A stretch of 64,000 nucleotides of DNA from Leucobacter insecticola (GCF_011382965.1 NZ_CP049934.1:620001-684000); one strand, 5' to 3'; counted from the first letter of the stretch, positions 36,979 through 47,174 are shown. A program made the numbers and translations. Notes: a model not told the origin generated them from the letters alone.

Positions 36979-39900
36979 GCCCCGCTCGCACTCACGGATC
37001 CCGCACCAGCCGAACCGCGCCGCTTCCGAAACTCCTCGATTGTCAGCGTGTGGACTCGCGAGGCCGCGCCGTCGATGTTGTCGACGAAGCCGATCGACGA
37101 GACGTATGGCTCGATGACGTGCACCTTCTGCAACGGCGTCACGATCAGCAACTGCAGCCCAAGCTTCGCAAACAGGTCGAGTGCGTACCGCGTCGACTGA
37201 TCCGAGCCACGCCCAAACGCCTCATCGATGACGGCGAAGCGGAAGTCCTTTGACTTCGTGACGCCCCACTCGAGCCCAAACTGGTAGGCGAGCGATGCCG
37301 CCAAAATAGTGTAGGCGAGCTTCTCTTTCTGCCCACCCGATTTGCCGTCGGAATCGGTGTAGTGCTCGTGTTCGACGCCGGTCTCGCGATCCTGCTCAGA
37401 GGCAGCGAAGGTGAACCAGTTGCGCACATCGGTGACGCGCGCGGTCCAGGCGCGGTCGGCGTCGCTGCGCTCGGGGCGGCCCTTGAATCGTTCGATGATC
37501 GCGCTCACCAGCAAGAATCGCTGCTCACTGCCGTCGGGTGATCCTGCGCCGCCGGAGCCGACGGCACCGCGTTCTCCCGCGCCCCCGACGAGGTCGCCCG
37601 TCGCGGCCCGCAGCTCCGCCCGAAACTCGCGTATCTCGGAGTTCACCGTCTGCTCCGCCACAAGCCTGATGACGCGCCCCGGGTTGTAGTCGATGGCGCC
37701 GAGCGCTTCGTTGATCGTGTCGACGCGATCCCGAATCTCGTCAGCCTGCCTGCCAAGCCAGGCGTTGAACCCGGCAAGCTCCTTGATTGCCTCGGTGTCG
37801 AGCTGCTTCTTGAACTCGGCCTCGAAGCGCGGCAGATCATCTTCTTTCACGCTTTCGTGCAGCCGCCTGAACTCGGCGATCGACCCGATCGTGGCGTCCA
37901 TGTCGCTCGCGAGCGCGGGCCAGCGGCGCAAAAACTCGCCCATGCGCTGCTGCACACTCGTAATGTGCCCCGTGATCTCGCGGGTCGCGGAGTCGACCGC
38001 CGTCGTCAGTTCCGCGGCAAGCGCCGTGCGCAGGCTATCGCAGGCGGCGAGGGTCGCAGGTGTCCGCTTTCCCACGCGCTTGCGCAGGCTCTCAACGTGT
38101 TCGCGGGCCGCGGCCTGAATATCGCGCGGGATCGCCGCAAGCTCCTGCTCGTCTCGTTCGATGCGGGCATCGTACTGTTCGAGCCTGGCCTTGATGCCGC
38201 CGATGCGCTCGGCCACGTCCGTAAACGCAGCGTCGCAGGCCGCGAGTTCTGCGGCAAGTTCGGTGAGTTTGGCGTCGATCTCTTTCAGTCGCGAGGATCC
38301 CGCGATGATGCGCGCGTGTTCGTCCTGCAGCGCCTGCAGCGCCTCCGCGGCCGCGGCCACATCGAGCTCGTCCCAGCTGCGATACTCTTCGAGCCTGCCG
38401 AAGATCGCGAGCGTCTGCGTCAGGGTGCGTTCTTCGCGGTCGAGTGTGGTGAGTTCGGCGTCGGCGTCGCGCACCGTAGTTTCGAGCTCCGTAAGCGACC
38501 GCTCGAGCGCCGCAATCTTGCGTTCCGCGCTGCGCCCCAGCACCCAGTCGCGTGGATCGTTCACCTTGCGACGGTCGTCCTTTTCGTGGCGGTCGCGATC
38601 CCGAATCAGGCCTTCGCGGGTGACAGCGCGCTCTTCGCGCTGCAGCTCGGTGACGTTTGCCGCGAGCCGATGGTCTGCGCGGCGCGCGAGCTCGCCCTCG
38701 AGGTAGTCGTGAAACTCACCCGGTTCGATGGTGAGAATATCTCGCAGGCTCGTGCCGCCGGAGGCCGCGGCGGTGGTGCGCAGGCGACGCTCGGGCACCC
38801 GCAGATACACCACTCGCGCGCCGAGGTGGTTGTCGTTCACCCAGGCCGAGGTGCGGGCGTAGAGGGCTTGCGGCACAAGCAGGGTGGTGGCGAAGCCGCG
38901 CAGCACACGCTCGGCCGCGCCCCGCCATTCGTCGTGCGCCTCGTCGACCTCGATGAGTTCGCCCGCGAAGGGCAGTTCGGCCTCGCTTACCCCAAGCTCG
39001 GCACACAACCGCTCGCGCACGCGCACGAGCGGCACGGGCAGGTTGTTGCGGCGGGCGTTCAGGCTCGTGATCTCTTCGCGGATCGTGGTGGCCTGCGCGG
39101 CCGCGTTGCCGCGGGTGAGCACGAGCGGATGCTTCTGCTCGGCGATGCCCTGCCTGGCGGTGTCTGCAGAGTCTCGGGCCGCGGTGAGCTCTTGGGTGCG
39201 CGCGCGGAAGGTGGCGGCGTCGGCGACCGGCTGCAGCCCGGCTTCGGTAAGCAACTGCGTGAAACGGTCGAAGCGTTCGCGCCGGGTCGCGTGGGTCGCG
39301 GTGGCCCGCGGGATCTCGGTTTCCAGGGCACCGAGCCGGTCGCCGCCCGCACCGCTGCGTTCGCGCTGCAGAGCTTCGCGCTGGTTCGGGATCGCCGTGC
39401 GCCTCGCTTCAAGCTCCTGCTGCACGGCCTGCTGCTCGGTGAGCGCGGCGAGCTCGCTCGTGCGGGCGGCGGCAATGACCTCGCGGGTGAGTTCCCCGAG
39501 AAACACGGGTAGGGCCTCGCGTTCGGCGGTGTAGAGCTCGCGTTTGGCGGCTGCCGCCTCATACCTGTCGGCGCTCGCCATCAGCGGGTCGAGCAGTTCG
39601 AGCTGCGCGGTGGCACGCTTCACGGCCTCGTACGACCTGCTGACGTTCTCGAAGTGATCGATGATTGTGGTGATGCGTTTGCCTGCGTCGGCAGGTTCGA
39701 GCATGTGGCTGCGCACGAAATCGTTGAGGTTGCCGACCGACTTCATCGACACGGTCTGGTGGAACAGCTCCATCGCCTGCTCGGACTTGATGCCGAGGAG
39801 GCGGCGCATGCGCCGGGAGTAGTCGGCGAAGGTGTTGTCTATTTCGGCGCCGGATCCGCGTAGCCGCCCGCGCAGCGTCTTCATCTCGCCACCGAAACCG

Positions 39901-40406
39901 CTGAAGTCTTCGGCGATGCTGAGGCCGCGCTGCGCCGAAACGTAGAAGCGTTCGGGCTGCCCGGTGCGATCCTTCTGCCTGAACACCTGCGCGATCGTCA
40001 CGGTATCGTCGTAGCCCTCGTTCACGAAGACGCCGAGGATCACGGAGTAGCTGCGGTGATCCCGAAGCCCAACGGGCCTTGACGCACCCGTGGTTTCGTT
40101 GCGCTCGGAGCGGTAGTGCCCCTCGACGTAACTGCGGAGGCTGCGCTCCTTCGATCCCGCGCCCGCTGCCTTGTTGTACGAGATTTTGTTGGCGGGCAAG
40201 AGCAACGTGGTGATGGCGTCGACGAGGGTCGACTTGCCGCTGCCGATGTCGCCGGTCAAGAGGGAGGTGTTGCCCGAGGGGCTGATCGCCCAGACGTGCT
40301 TGTTGAAGGTGCCCCAGTTCAGCACCTCGATGCGGTGCAGTCGGTAGCCAGTCTTCTGCGACTCGGCGCCATCAAGCTCGATCGCTGAGAAGAGTGCGTC
40401 ACTCAC
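36975..40406 (-). CDS. jetC: Wadjet protein JetC (MukB/SbcC-like SMC ATPase)
   Basis: A 1143-residue SMC-type motor, largest gene of the operon. The ATPase head is split between the two ends: Walker A GDIGSGKST at residues 52-60, signature DSDGKSGGQKEKLAY near residue 1015 and Walker B FRFAVIDEAFGRGSD near 1055-1064. In between lie long coiled coils and a central hinge (about residues 500-580). It extrudes DNA loops with JetA and JetB and thereby tells small circles from chromosomes. It begins eight bases inside the end of jetB and ends inside the start of jetD. The frame is intact over its whole length. Confidence 0.95.
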   Translation of the reverse strand: MSDALFSAIELDGAESQKTGYRLHRIEVLNWGTFNKHVWAISPSGNTSLLTGDIGSGKSTLVDAITTLLLPANKISYNKAAGAGSKERSLRSYVEGHYRSERNETTGASRPVGLRDHRSYSVILGVFVNEGYDDTVTIAQVFRQKDRTGQPERFYVSAQRGLSIAEDFSGFGGEMKTLRGRLRGSGAEIDNTFADYSRRMRRLLGIKSEQAMELFHQTVSMKSVGNLNDFVRSHMLEPADAGKRITTIIDHFENVSRSYEAVKRATAQLELLDPLMASADRYEAAAAKRELYTAEREALPVFLGELTREVIAAARTSELAALTEQQAVQQELEARRTAIPNQREALQRERSGAGGDRLGALETEIPRATATHATRRERFDRFTQLLTEAGLQPVADAATFRARTQELTAARDSADTARQGIAEQKHPLVLTRGNAAAQATTIREEITSLNARRNNLPVPLVRVRERLCAELGVSEAELPFAGELIEVDEAHDEWRGAAERVLRGFATTLLVPQALYARTSAWVNDNHLGARVVYLRVPERRLRTTAAASGGTSLRDILTIEPGEFHDYLEGELARRADHRLAANVTELQREERAVTREGLIRDRDRHEKDDRRKVNDPRDWVLGRSAERKIAALERSLTELETTVRDADAELTTLDREERTLTQTLAIFGRLEEYRSWDELDVAAAAEALQALQDEHARIIAGSSRLKEIDAKLTELAAELAACDAAFTDVAERIGGIKARLEQYDARIERDEQELAAIPRDIQAAAREHVESLRKRVGKRTPATLAACDSLRTALAAELTTAVDSATREITGHITSVQQRMGEFLRRWPALASDMDATIGSIAEFRRLHESVKEDDLPRFEAEFKKQLDTEAIKELAGFNAWLGRQADEIRDRVDTINEALGAIDYNPGRVIRLVAEQTVNSEIREFRAELRAATGDLVGGAGERGAVGSGGAGSPDGSEQRFLLVSAIIERFKGRPERSDADRAWTARVTDVRNWFTFAASEQDRETGVEHEHYTDSDGKSGGQKEKLAYTILAASLAYQFGLEWGVTKSKDFRFAVIDEAFGRGSDQSTRYALDLFAKLGLQLLIVTPLQKVHVIEPYVSSIGFVDNIDGAASRVHTLTIEEFRKRRGSAGAGSVSASGA

Positions 40407-41144
40407 TGTCTACCTCCGGCGTCGGTGTCGCGTCTGCCCCGGCCGCGCTGTCGCTCGCGCCGTCCGCCGCGCTGTCGCCCGCACCAACCCGCGCGTACTC
40501 CGCGAGTTGCTCGGCGAACTCGCCCATCACCTCGGCGTCAACATAGGCCTTCAAGATGCGTTTGACCTCCCACGCCCGCGCATCGGCGCGCTGCTTCGAA
40601 GAGAGGTCTTGCAGAAACCCCAGCTTTGTCGCCTGCGCGATCGTCTGATCCACCTGCTGAATGACCCGCACCTCGTTGCTCGACTCCTTCAGAAACACCC
40701 GCAGCATCTCGATGATCTGCTCCCGCTCCAGCACCAGGCGGCCCTCTTCGCCGCCGGCCTCGAACTCGGCGAGCCGCTTGCGCAGCAGCAGAAGCAGCAG
40801 GCTGAGGTGGTAACTGAGCGCGCGCCGCTGCACGAGCCGTGGGAGCGGATCGCTACCCTCTTCTTCGGGCAGTGACTTCAGGAAAGCGTAGCCGTTGGTG
40901 TCGTCGAAGATCACCTGGACGCCGATGCGGGAGAAATGATCCTGTACCGCCGCAAACTCGCGTTCGAGCGTGCGCCACTCATCTTCGTTGCTTTCGCGGT
41001 AGAGCACACCCTTCATGAGGCGGATGATGGTGAGGGATACGGGGCGATCCTCAGCGGAAATGTGCCGCGGGATCGCAGCAGCGTCACCCGAGCTGTCGGT
41101 CAACTCGTCCGTGGTCTCGGTGCTGATGCCGACCCCTCACTCAT
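40399..41144 (-). CDS. jetB: Wadjet protein JetB (DUF4194, MukE-like)
   Basis: The MukE-like kite subunit that links motor and kleisin. The continuous frame begins at a TTG at 41103, but a better start is the ATG at 41144 with GAGAGG nine bases before it; it joins the main frame as MSEGVGISTETTDEL if one base is added to the four-C run at 41133-41136. The body (SAEDRPVSLTIIRLMKGVLY, EEWRTLEREF-like region, VDQTIAQATKLGFLQDLS, RILKAYVDAEVMGEF) matches DUF4194. The acidic, Ala-rich tail is variable. It lies 30 bases after jetA. Confidence 0.9.
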
Positions 41145-41174
41145 GTGTGAACCTCTCTACCTTCATGCTCCTGC

Positions 41175-42605
41175 TCACGCGCGTGTCACCGTGACGCGCG
41201 GCAGCTTGGCACGCCGGGCGATCCCTGCGGTATCAACATAGTCAATCGTGGTCTCTTCGTCGCGGTGCAGCTCGATGCTGACCTCGTCGTCGCTCAGTGC
41301 GAGGTAGCCGAGAATCTCGGCAACGCCTTGCTCGACCGGGTAGAGCTGCAGAATGTCGACGAGCTCGGCGGTCTGACGCGGCGGTACGATTGCGCGGATG
41401 TTTTCGAGCAGGCGCGCGCTGTCTACGAAGCGTTGCGCCAGGAGCGCCTCATAGTCACTCTCTGCGATTGTGACTTCTTCGAGCTCGCTGTCGACCTGTG
41501 GTTCCGGCCGCGCGTCGTAAAACGGACGCTCAAAGGCGAGCGCGATCGGGAGGCCAGGCGTGTCCAGCACCAGCCCAACACCGTCAGCGGGCGGATCATT
41601 GCGCACCCGCAACGCGATCTGCTCCGTGCTGCGCACCAAATCGAGCACACGGCGATGCTCCACCCAGGTCTGGTCTTCAAGAAAACGGCGTAGCTGCTCC
41701 GACAGATTGCGCACGGTCTGCTGGGTGCGCTCGGCCGCATCGGCCCAGTCGTGGTGTACAAACCGCAGCCGCCGATCCGCCTCGATCGCCTCCATGCCCT
41801 GCACAGCCGTGACCAGCTCGGCGAGTTCGCGCTGCCGGTCGCCCGAGAGCAGGAAATCGTAGAAGGCGTCAAAGCTGCGGCCCTGATCCGACGAGGAAAT
41901 GTCGCTGCGGCTCTCGACGAGGTCAGCGAGAAGCTCGCCCTTGCCGCCCTCCCAGGAGGTGATCTTCTCGCGCGCACGGCGGTCGAGGCGGCGGAAATTC
42001 TCTTCCACCTCGCGAAAATCAGACAGCAGCTCGCGTGCGGTCGACGAAAACAGTTGGTAGCGATCCCGCACGCCGCTGTCATCGAGCAGGGAGATCCCAG
42101 ACTCGCGAATCTCAGCAATCTCGGCGTCGATCTGATCGCGGCGCTTCTCGAGTTCCGCGATTCGCACCTCGGGGTCGCTTTCGCTGCCGTGCACGATCTG
42201 TCGCAGCAACTCGATCAGCGTGTGCAGCCGGGACTCGGTGCCCACGAAGCTGCGCTGCTGCAGTTCATCGACAAACCGCACCGCCTTCTCAAGCGCGGGC
42301 GTCGCGTCGTAGTGCGCCTCGTCGGAATCGATGGGGTAGAACTTGCGCAGCCAGGAGCGCTGCGGGTCGGCCCACTCGTCAAGATACGCGGCGGGATCGC
42401 GCGGAAACATGTCCGGGGTCTGTGCGTTCAGCGCGTAGAGGGTGTCGTCAAGCTCGCTGACGAGGGTGCTCGCCGAGGTCGCGCCGTGGTTCTTCTCGAC
42501 GAAGTAGTCGCCGAGAAACGCGATGATGAGCGGGGCGCTTGTCGCACGAAGCAGGCGCCAGGCGGGATGATGCTCGCGGAGTTGCGAGATGTCATCAAAG
42601 TTCAC
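41175..42605 (-). CDS. jetA: Wadjet protein JetA (DUF3375, MukF-like kleisin)
   Basis: First gene of the operon, a 476-residue DUF3375 kleisin. It starts with a GTG at 42605 giving NFDDISQLREHHPAWRLLRA and a helical N-terminal domain, contains a long coiled middle (residues 165-260) and ends in a winged-helix region (ILQLYPVEQGVAEILGYLAL) typical of MukF-type subunits that clamp the SMC heads. With jetB, jetC and jetD it makes a complete type I Wadjet set. A hairpin at 42617-42642 separates it from the sugar transporter upstream. Confidence 0.93.
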   Translation of the reverse strand: MNFDDISQLREHHPAWRLLRATSAPLIIAFLGDYFVEKNHGATSASTLVSELDDTLYALNAQTPDMFPRDPAAYLDEWADPQRSWLRKFYPIDSDEAHYDATPALEKAVRFVDELQQRSFVGTESRLHTLIELLRQIVHGSESDPEVRIAELEKRRDQIDAEIAEIRESGISLLDDSGVRDRYQLFSSTARELLSDFREVEENFRRLDRRAREKITSWEGGKGELLADLVESRSDISSSDQGRSFDAFYDFLLSGDRQRELAELVTAVQGMEAIEADRRLRFVHHDWADAAERTQQTVRNLSEQLRRFLEDQTWVEHRRVLDLVRSTEQIALRVRNDPPADGVGLVLDTPGLPIALAFERPFYDARPEPQVDSELEEVTIAESDYEALLAQRFVDSARLLENIRAIVPPRQTAELVDILQLYPVEQGVAEILGYLALSDDEVSIELHRDEETTIDYVDTAGIARRAKLPRVTVTRA

Positions 42606-42616
42606 GGTGTCCAGCC

Positions 42617-42642
42617 TAGCCGGGAGGGAACCTGCCCGGCTA
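42617..42642 (-). terminator. Hairpin between the sugar transporter operon and jetA
   Basis: TAGCCGGG and CCCGGCTA form a perfect 8-bp stem with a 10-base loop, 39 bases after the xylH stop and 12 before the jetA start. It probably ends the sugar transporter transcript; there is no strong U-tract. Confidence 0.45.
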
Positions 42643-42680
42643 CGCCCCGTCGGGCAAAAGACATAGTCCGGGGCTCGGAA

Positions 42681-43906
42681 TCACCCGCTGCCGCTGCTCT
42701 TGCGGGCCTTCCGCGAGAGCGAGTCGATCGTCACCGCAAGCACCAGGACCCCGCCCGTCACCATGTAGCGAACATAGGCATCGACGCCAATGAGGTTGAG
42801 GCCGCTCGTAATCGACTGCAAAACGAGCATCCCAAACAGCGCCGAGTACACCGATCCGCGCCCTCCGAAGAGGCTCGTTCCGCCGATCACGGCCGCGGCG
42901 ATCGCCATCAGGTTTGTGTCAGTGCCGCCGCTGGTCTGGCTGACCGACTGCAGACGAGCGGCCGCCAGCAGGCCGCCGAGCGCGGCAAACGTCGAGCACA
43001 TCGCGAAGACCGAGATGTAGATTCGGTCAACGTTAATGCCGGCGCGGCGAGCCGCCTCTGGATTGCCACCGACGGCATACACGTGCCGCCCCAGGTCGTG
43101 CGGCGCAGCAGAAAGTCCATGCCGATGATCACGCCCACCCACAAGAGCGGCATGGCGCCGATCCCGCGGTCAAGGTTGAGATACCAGGCGACGAGCGCCA
43201 CGGCCGCGATCAGCACGATGGCTCTGATGACCACCGAGCGTACGCTCGACGCCGATAGACCCGCGGCGGCACGACGCTTGATGGTGCGCAGCCTCGCCAG
43301 AAAGTAGATCGCGCCGATCCCGATTGCCAGTGCGTAGGAGGCCCAGGGTGGTAGGAAAGTGAAGTTGGCGAAGGCGATGAGGGCCGATTCTCCCGGGAGG
43401 TTGATCGTGCCGTTCTTGCCCAGCGTCAGCAGCTGCAAGCCGAGAAATGCGAGCAGGCCGGCCAGGGTAATCACGAAGCTGGGTACCCCGAATCTCGTGC
43501 AAAGCACCCCATAGAGCACCCCGATGACGAGGCCGGTGCACAGCGCGGCGAGGATCGCGACCGGCAACGGCAAGCCGACATAGACGAGCACCACGGCGAG
43601 CACAGCACCCGACAGCCCCGATACCGAGCCTACGGAGAGGTCAATTTCGCCGAGCAGCAGCACGAGCACAATGCCGACTGAGATCATGCCGATCGTGGCG
43701 GAGTCCAGGCTCAGCTGGACGAGGTTGCGCGAGGACAGGAAGCGGCTATTCATCGCGTAGAAGACGATCCAGATGACGAACAGTCCCACGACGACGGGGA
43801 TCATCCCGAGGTCGCCGGATCGCAGGCGGCGGACCAAATTTCCCCACAGGGCTTGCGGAGAGGAGTCATCGATGAGTCGCTCATCGGTGCGGTCGGCGAA
43901 ACTCAT
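42681..43906 (-). pseudogene. xylH: Xylose-type ABC transporter permease, frame broken at 43089-43092
   Basis: A permease of the ribose/xylose branch of carbohydrate uptake-2 transporters. The first frame gives about 270 residues with VGIVLVLLLGEIDLSVGSVSG, the conserved EIDLSVG loop. It shifts after LLRRTTWG, and the rest (HVYAVGGNPEAARRAGINVD, AAVIGGTSLFGGRGSV, SGLNLIGVDAYVRYMVTGGV) continues in another frame to the stop at 42681. Adding one base to the four-C run at 43089-43092 restores TWGRHVYAVGG and a protein of about 408 residues, normal length. It overlaps the ATPase gene by four bases. Confidence 0.9.
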
Positions 43907-44706
43907 CGGGACTCCTCTGTCTTCGGAGTGGGCGTGGCACCGCCGGCATCCCGCGCCTGGCGCGCGGCGACGACGTTGTCGGAAGCGCCGGTGATCGCTG
44001 CGACGAGCTGCTCGGTGGAGATCTCTTCAGTGGCAAATTCCGCGGCGTTTTTGCCGAGGCGTAGAACATAGATGCGGTCGGCAACGGCCTGTACATCGGC
44101 CATGTTGTGCGAAATCACCACGACGCCGAGGCCGGATGCCCGGAGACGCTCAATGAGGTTGAGTACCTCGGCAGTCTGGGCGACGCCGAGCGCCGCGGTT
44201 GGTTCGTCGAGCAGTACGACCTTGGGAGAGCCGACCAGGCTGCGGGCGATCGCCACGGTTTGGCGCTGTCCTCCTGAGAGTGAGGCGATGGCGATCCGTA
44301 CCGAGGGGATCTTCGCTGACAGCTGGCGCAGCAACTCCCAGCTGCGCGCCTCCATTGCTTCCTCGTCCAGTGCCCCTGCCCGGGACTTCTCCTGACCGAG
44401 GAAGAGGTTAGCGACGACATCCAGGTTGTCGGCGAGGGCGAGATCCTGGAAGACGGTGGCGATGCCGAGCGATTGCGCGGCTCGCGGGCCGGGGATCTCC
44501 ACTTGCTTACCGTCCACCTCGATGCTGCCGCTGTCTGGGCTATAGACGCCCGAGATGATCTTGACGAGCGTGGATTTCCCGGCACCGTTATCGCCGACGA
44601 GGGCGACGACCTCGCCTGCCTGAACGTCGAAGTCGATGTCGGTGAGCGCCTGGACTGCACCGAATCGCTTGCCGATACCGCGCAGGGAGAGTACGGGTTG
44701 GGTCAT
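43903..44706 (-). CDS. xylG: Xylose-type ABC transporter ATP-binding protein
   Basis: A 267-residue ABC ATPase: Walker A GDNGAGKST, signature LSGGQRQTV and Walker B VVLLDEPTAALG with the switch His in VISHNM. Classical XylG/RbsA proteins carry two fused ATPase domains (about 500 residues); this one has only one, as in the FrcA-like subgroup, so it must dimerise. The ATG at 44706 has AAGGAA upstream. It lies between the binding protein and permease genes. Confidence 0.92.
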   Translation of the reverse strand: MTQPVLSLRGIGKRFGAVQALTDIDFDVQAGEVVALVGDNGAGKSTLVKIISGVYSPDSGSIEVDGKQVEIPGPRAAQSLGIATVFQDLALADNLDVVANLFLGQEKSRAGALDEEAMEARSWELLRQLSAKIPSVRIAIASLSGGQRQTVAIARSLVGSPKVVLLDEPTAALGVAQTAEVLNLIERLRASGLGVVVISHNMADVQAVADRIYVLRLGKNAAEFATEEISTEQLVAAITGASDNVVAARQARDAGGATPTPKTEESR

Positions 44707-44765
44707 GGAAAGTTCCTTGGGAAGGGAGGGTTGGGGCGGCTGCTGGCCGCCCCAACCCGGGTCGG

Positions 44766-45836
44766 TCAGGAGAGTCCGGCTGCCTTGCAAGCGTCGGCGT
44801 ACTCGGCCGTGCAGATGTCAGCGACCTCGTAGAAGCCGTCTGCGACGACGGTGTCTTTCACCTTGTCCTTTGTCACCGCAATCGGGTCGAGGATGTAGGA
44901 GGCGACGCCTTCGTAGTCGGTGGTGCCACTGACGTCCTTGCCGGTGACGATGTTCACGGCTAGCTCAGCGGCCTTCTCGGCTTCGATCTTGATCGGCTTG
45001 TACACGGTCATGTACTGCTGACCGGCCACGATCCGCTGGATCCCCGCCAGCTCAGCGTCCTGACCCGTGATCGGTGGGACGCTGTCGAGTCCCTCGGCCC
45101 GGAACGCGGCAAAAACTCCACCGGCCTGTCCGTCGTTCGCCGCATAGACGCCGACGAGTGAACTCGGATCGATCTTGTTGAACTGCGAACTGGTGAACTT
45201 CTGCGCGTTGTCTGGGCTCCAGTCGGGATTGTCGTACTCGGCGATGATGTTCAGGCCGCTCTTGTCGAGCACCGAGTGCGCACCCTTCTTGAATTGAGCT
45301 GCGTTCGGGTCGGTGGGTGAGCCGTTCAGCATCAGAATGTCGCCCTTGTTGCCGGTCGCTTCGACGAGGGCTTCACCCTGCATTTCGCCGACCCGCTCAT
45401 TGTTGAAGGAGATGTAGTAGTCGGCCCCCTCGATAAAGCGGTCGTAAGCGACGACGGGCACGTTCGAACTCTGCGCCGACTTGACGATCGACGTGGCGGC
45501 CTTACCGTCAACGGGGTCCAGTACCAGCACAGACGCACCGTCCGTCAGCGCTGATTCTGCCTGCTGCTGTTGCTTTGACGCGTCCTGATCGGCGTTCAGA
45601 TAGTTGACCTTGCACTTGGGGCACAGTTCCTTGACTTTGGCCTCGAAGAGCGGTTTGTCGAAGCTTTCGTATCGGGTCGTCTTGGTCTCAGGCAGGAGCA
45701 GCGCGATCGTGGCACCGTCTGCCGTGTCGCCCGATCCTGAACCGGCGTCGCCGCTGTTGGACCCGCATGCTGCGAGGCTGCCGAGGGCGAGAATCATCGT
45801 CGCCGTCACGGCGGCTACACGTTTGAACGTATTCAC
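44766..45836 (-). CDS. xylF: Xylose-type ABC transporter substrate-binding lipoprotein
   Basis: A 356-residue periplasmic-binding-protein-fold lipoprotein. A GTG at 45836, five bases after GGAGG, starts the signal peptide with lipobox SLAAC (Cys24), followed by a Ser/Gly-rich linker. The mature part has TIALLLPETKTTRYESFDKP, VLVLDPVDGKAATSIV, VPVVAYDRFI and GVYAANDGQAGG, strongly resembling XylF. It would bind a pentose such as xylose. First gene of the operon; the divergent ROK regulator probably controls it. Confidence 0.9.
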   Translation of the reverse strand: MNTFKRVAAVTATMILALGSLAACGSNSGDAGSGSGDTADGATIALLLPETKTTRYESFDKPLFEAKVKELCPKCKVNYLNADQDASKQQQQAESALTDGASVLVLDPVDGKAATSIVKSAQSSNVPVVAYDRFIEGADYYISFNNERVGEMQGEALVEATGNKGDILMLNGSPTDPNAAQFKKGAHSVLDKSGLNIIAEYDNPDWSPDNAQKFTSSQFNKIDPSSLVGVYAANDGQAGGVFAAFRAEGLDSVPPITGQDAELAGIQRIVAGQQYMTVYKPIKIEAEKAAELAVNIVTGKDVSGTTDYEGVASYILDPIAVTKDKVKDTVVADGFYEVADICTAEYADACKAAGLS

Positions 45837-45920
45837 ATTGACCTCCGAGAAAATATTCAGGTCCACAACACCGTGGAGTGTGCTCATTCAACTACATCGC
45901 GAACTACGGGTCAACTCATG

Positions 45921-45946
45921 AATACAAAGTGTTCAAGAAACGTATT
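45921..45946. promoter_or_regulatory. Possible operator between xylF and the ROK regulator
   Basis: AATAC (45921-45925) and GTATT (45942-45946) form a short inverted repeat in an AT-rich stretch of the divergent intergenic region, where a ROK repressor would be expected to bind. The arms are short, so this is weak. Confidence 0.35.
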
Positions 45947-46004
45947 TTTGCTGGATTAAAGTTTGGGACTTGACGATAAAGCAGACTTCGATCACAGTTA
46001 ATGC

Positions 46005-47174
46005 ATGTCCTCCTATCCCGCCACAACCGCGCAACTCCGCGCAGCCAATCAGGAGCGGGTAGTCCGCACGATCAGGTCGAATGGACCGCTGAGCCAGGCG
46101 GAGATTGCGAGCCGCACGCAGCTCGCACCACCCACCGTTTCCGGCATCGTTCGCGACCTCGTCGCATGCGGATTCCTGCACTCCGAAGGGGGAATGGGTC
46201 GACGTGGAAGCCGCGTGACGATCGCGCAAGAGGCGGGGGTCGTCGCCGGAGTTGACGTCGGCCACTCGCATCTTGAGGTTTCCGTGGCAGATCTTGGCGG
46301 GACCATCTTGCGATCCCGATTCATTGCGCTCTCTCCCGACACCGACTACCGGAAAGCATTGGCGCTCGCCAATTCCCTCGTCGATGAGACCCTGTCTGGC
46401 GCCGGACGCGCGCGCGAGGAATTGCGCGCGGTGGGATTGGCCGTGCCTGCACCCATCGGAAGCGACGGCACACTCGACTCGGGCTTGAGCCTTCCAGGCT
46501 GGGTTGGGGTGGATGTGCGCCGCGAGGCGGAGGCTGTCTTTCTCTGCCCCACGCTCGTAGATAATGATGCGAATCTTGGCGCGTTGGCCGAGTGGACCTT
46601 TGGGGCAGCAAGGGGACACAACGATGTGCTCTACATCAAGCTAGGGACCGGAGTCGGCGGCGGTTTTGTTCTCGACGGGCGCGTGTACCGCGGAAACTTC
46701 GGCATTGCTGGCGAGTTGGGCCACCTCACGATTGATGAGTACGGGCCACTCTGCCGCTGCGGAAACCGCGGTTGTCTTGAAGCGTATGTCGGAGGTGCCT
46801 CCCTGTTGCGGCAGTACGCGCAGGTGGGGGAAGCCGTCAGTGTTGCCTCCCTCGTTGCCTCGGCGGTTGGGGGTGACGGTAGCGCGCGGCGGCTCATCGA
46901 GGATGCGGGACGTCACCTCGGCAAAGCCGTCTCGGTCGTGGTTAATCTGCTCGGACTATCGATCGTGGTCGTCGGAGGTGAACTCTCTGAAGCCAACGAA
47001 TTGCTGCTTGATGAAGTGCGCGCCTCGCTGAGACGCCACGTCATCGCTCCGCTTGATCAGCAGGTCCAGGTTCTTGCGTCCACTGTCGAAAGGTCGGCAT
47101 CATCGCTGGGTTGTGTGCTTCTCGCGCTCGATGCCGTTGAGTTTCGCGCCAATGAATCCCTCCGACCCGGCTGA
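46005..47174 (+). CDS. ROK-family transcriptional regulator (XylR-like)
   Basis: A 389-residue repressor: winged HTH at residues 8-65 (QERVVRTIRSNGPLSQAEIA, LAPPTVSGIVRDLVACGF) fused to a sugar-kinase-like ROK domain. The glycine-rich LGTGVGGGFVLDG and the zinc signature CRCGNRGCLEAYVGG are visible. Such fusions sense a sugar and repress transport genes; divergence from xylFGH suggests xylose or a related pentose. ATG at 46005. Confidence 0.92.
   Translation: MSSYPATTAQLRAANQERVVRTIRSNGPLSQAEIASRTQLAPPTVSGIVRDLVACGFLHSEGGMGRRGSRVTIAQEAGVVAGVDVGHSHLEVSVADLGGTILRSRFIALSPDTDYRKALALANSLVDETLSGAGRAREELRAVGLAVPAPIGSDGTLDSGLSLPGWVGVDVRREAEAVFLCPTLVDNDANLGALAEWTFGAARGHNDVLYIKLGTGVGGGFVLDGRVYRGNFGIAGELGHLTIDEYGPLCRCGNRGCLEAYVGGASLLRQYAQVGEAVSVASLVASAVGGDGSARRLIEDAGRHLGKAVSVVVNLLGLSIVVVGGELSEANELLLDEVRASLRRHVIAPLDQQVQVLASTVERSASSLGCVLLALDAVEFRANESLRPG

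Noticed and set aside
37857..39512. Long open frame opposite jetC
   Set aside because: Low-complexity Arg/Ala/Gly translation lying wholly inside jetC; no start signal or homology.
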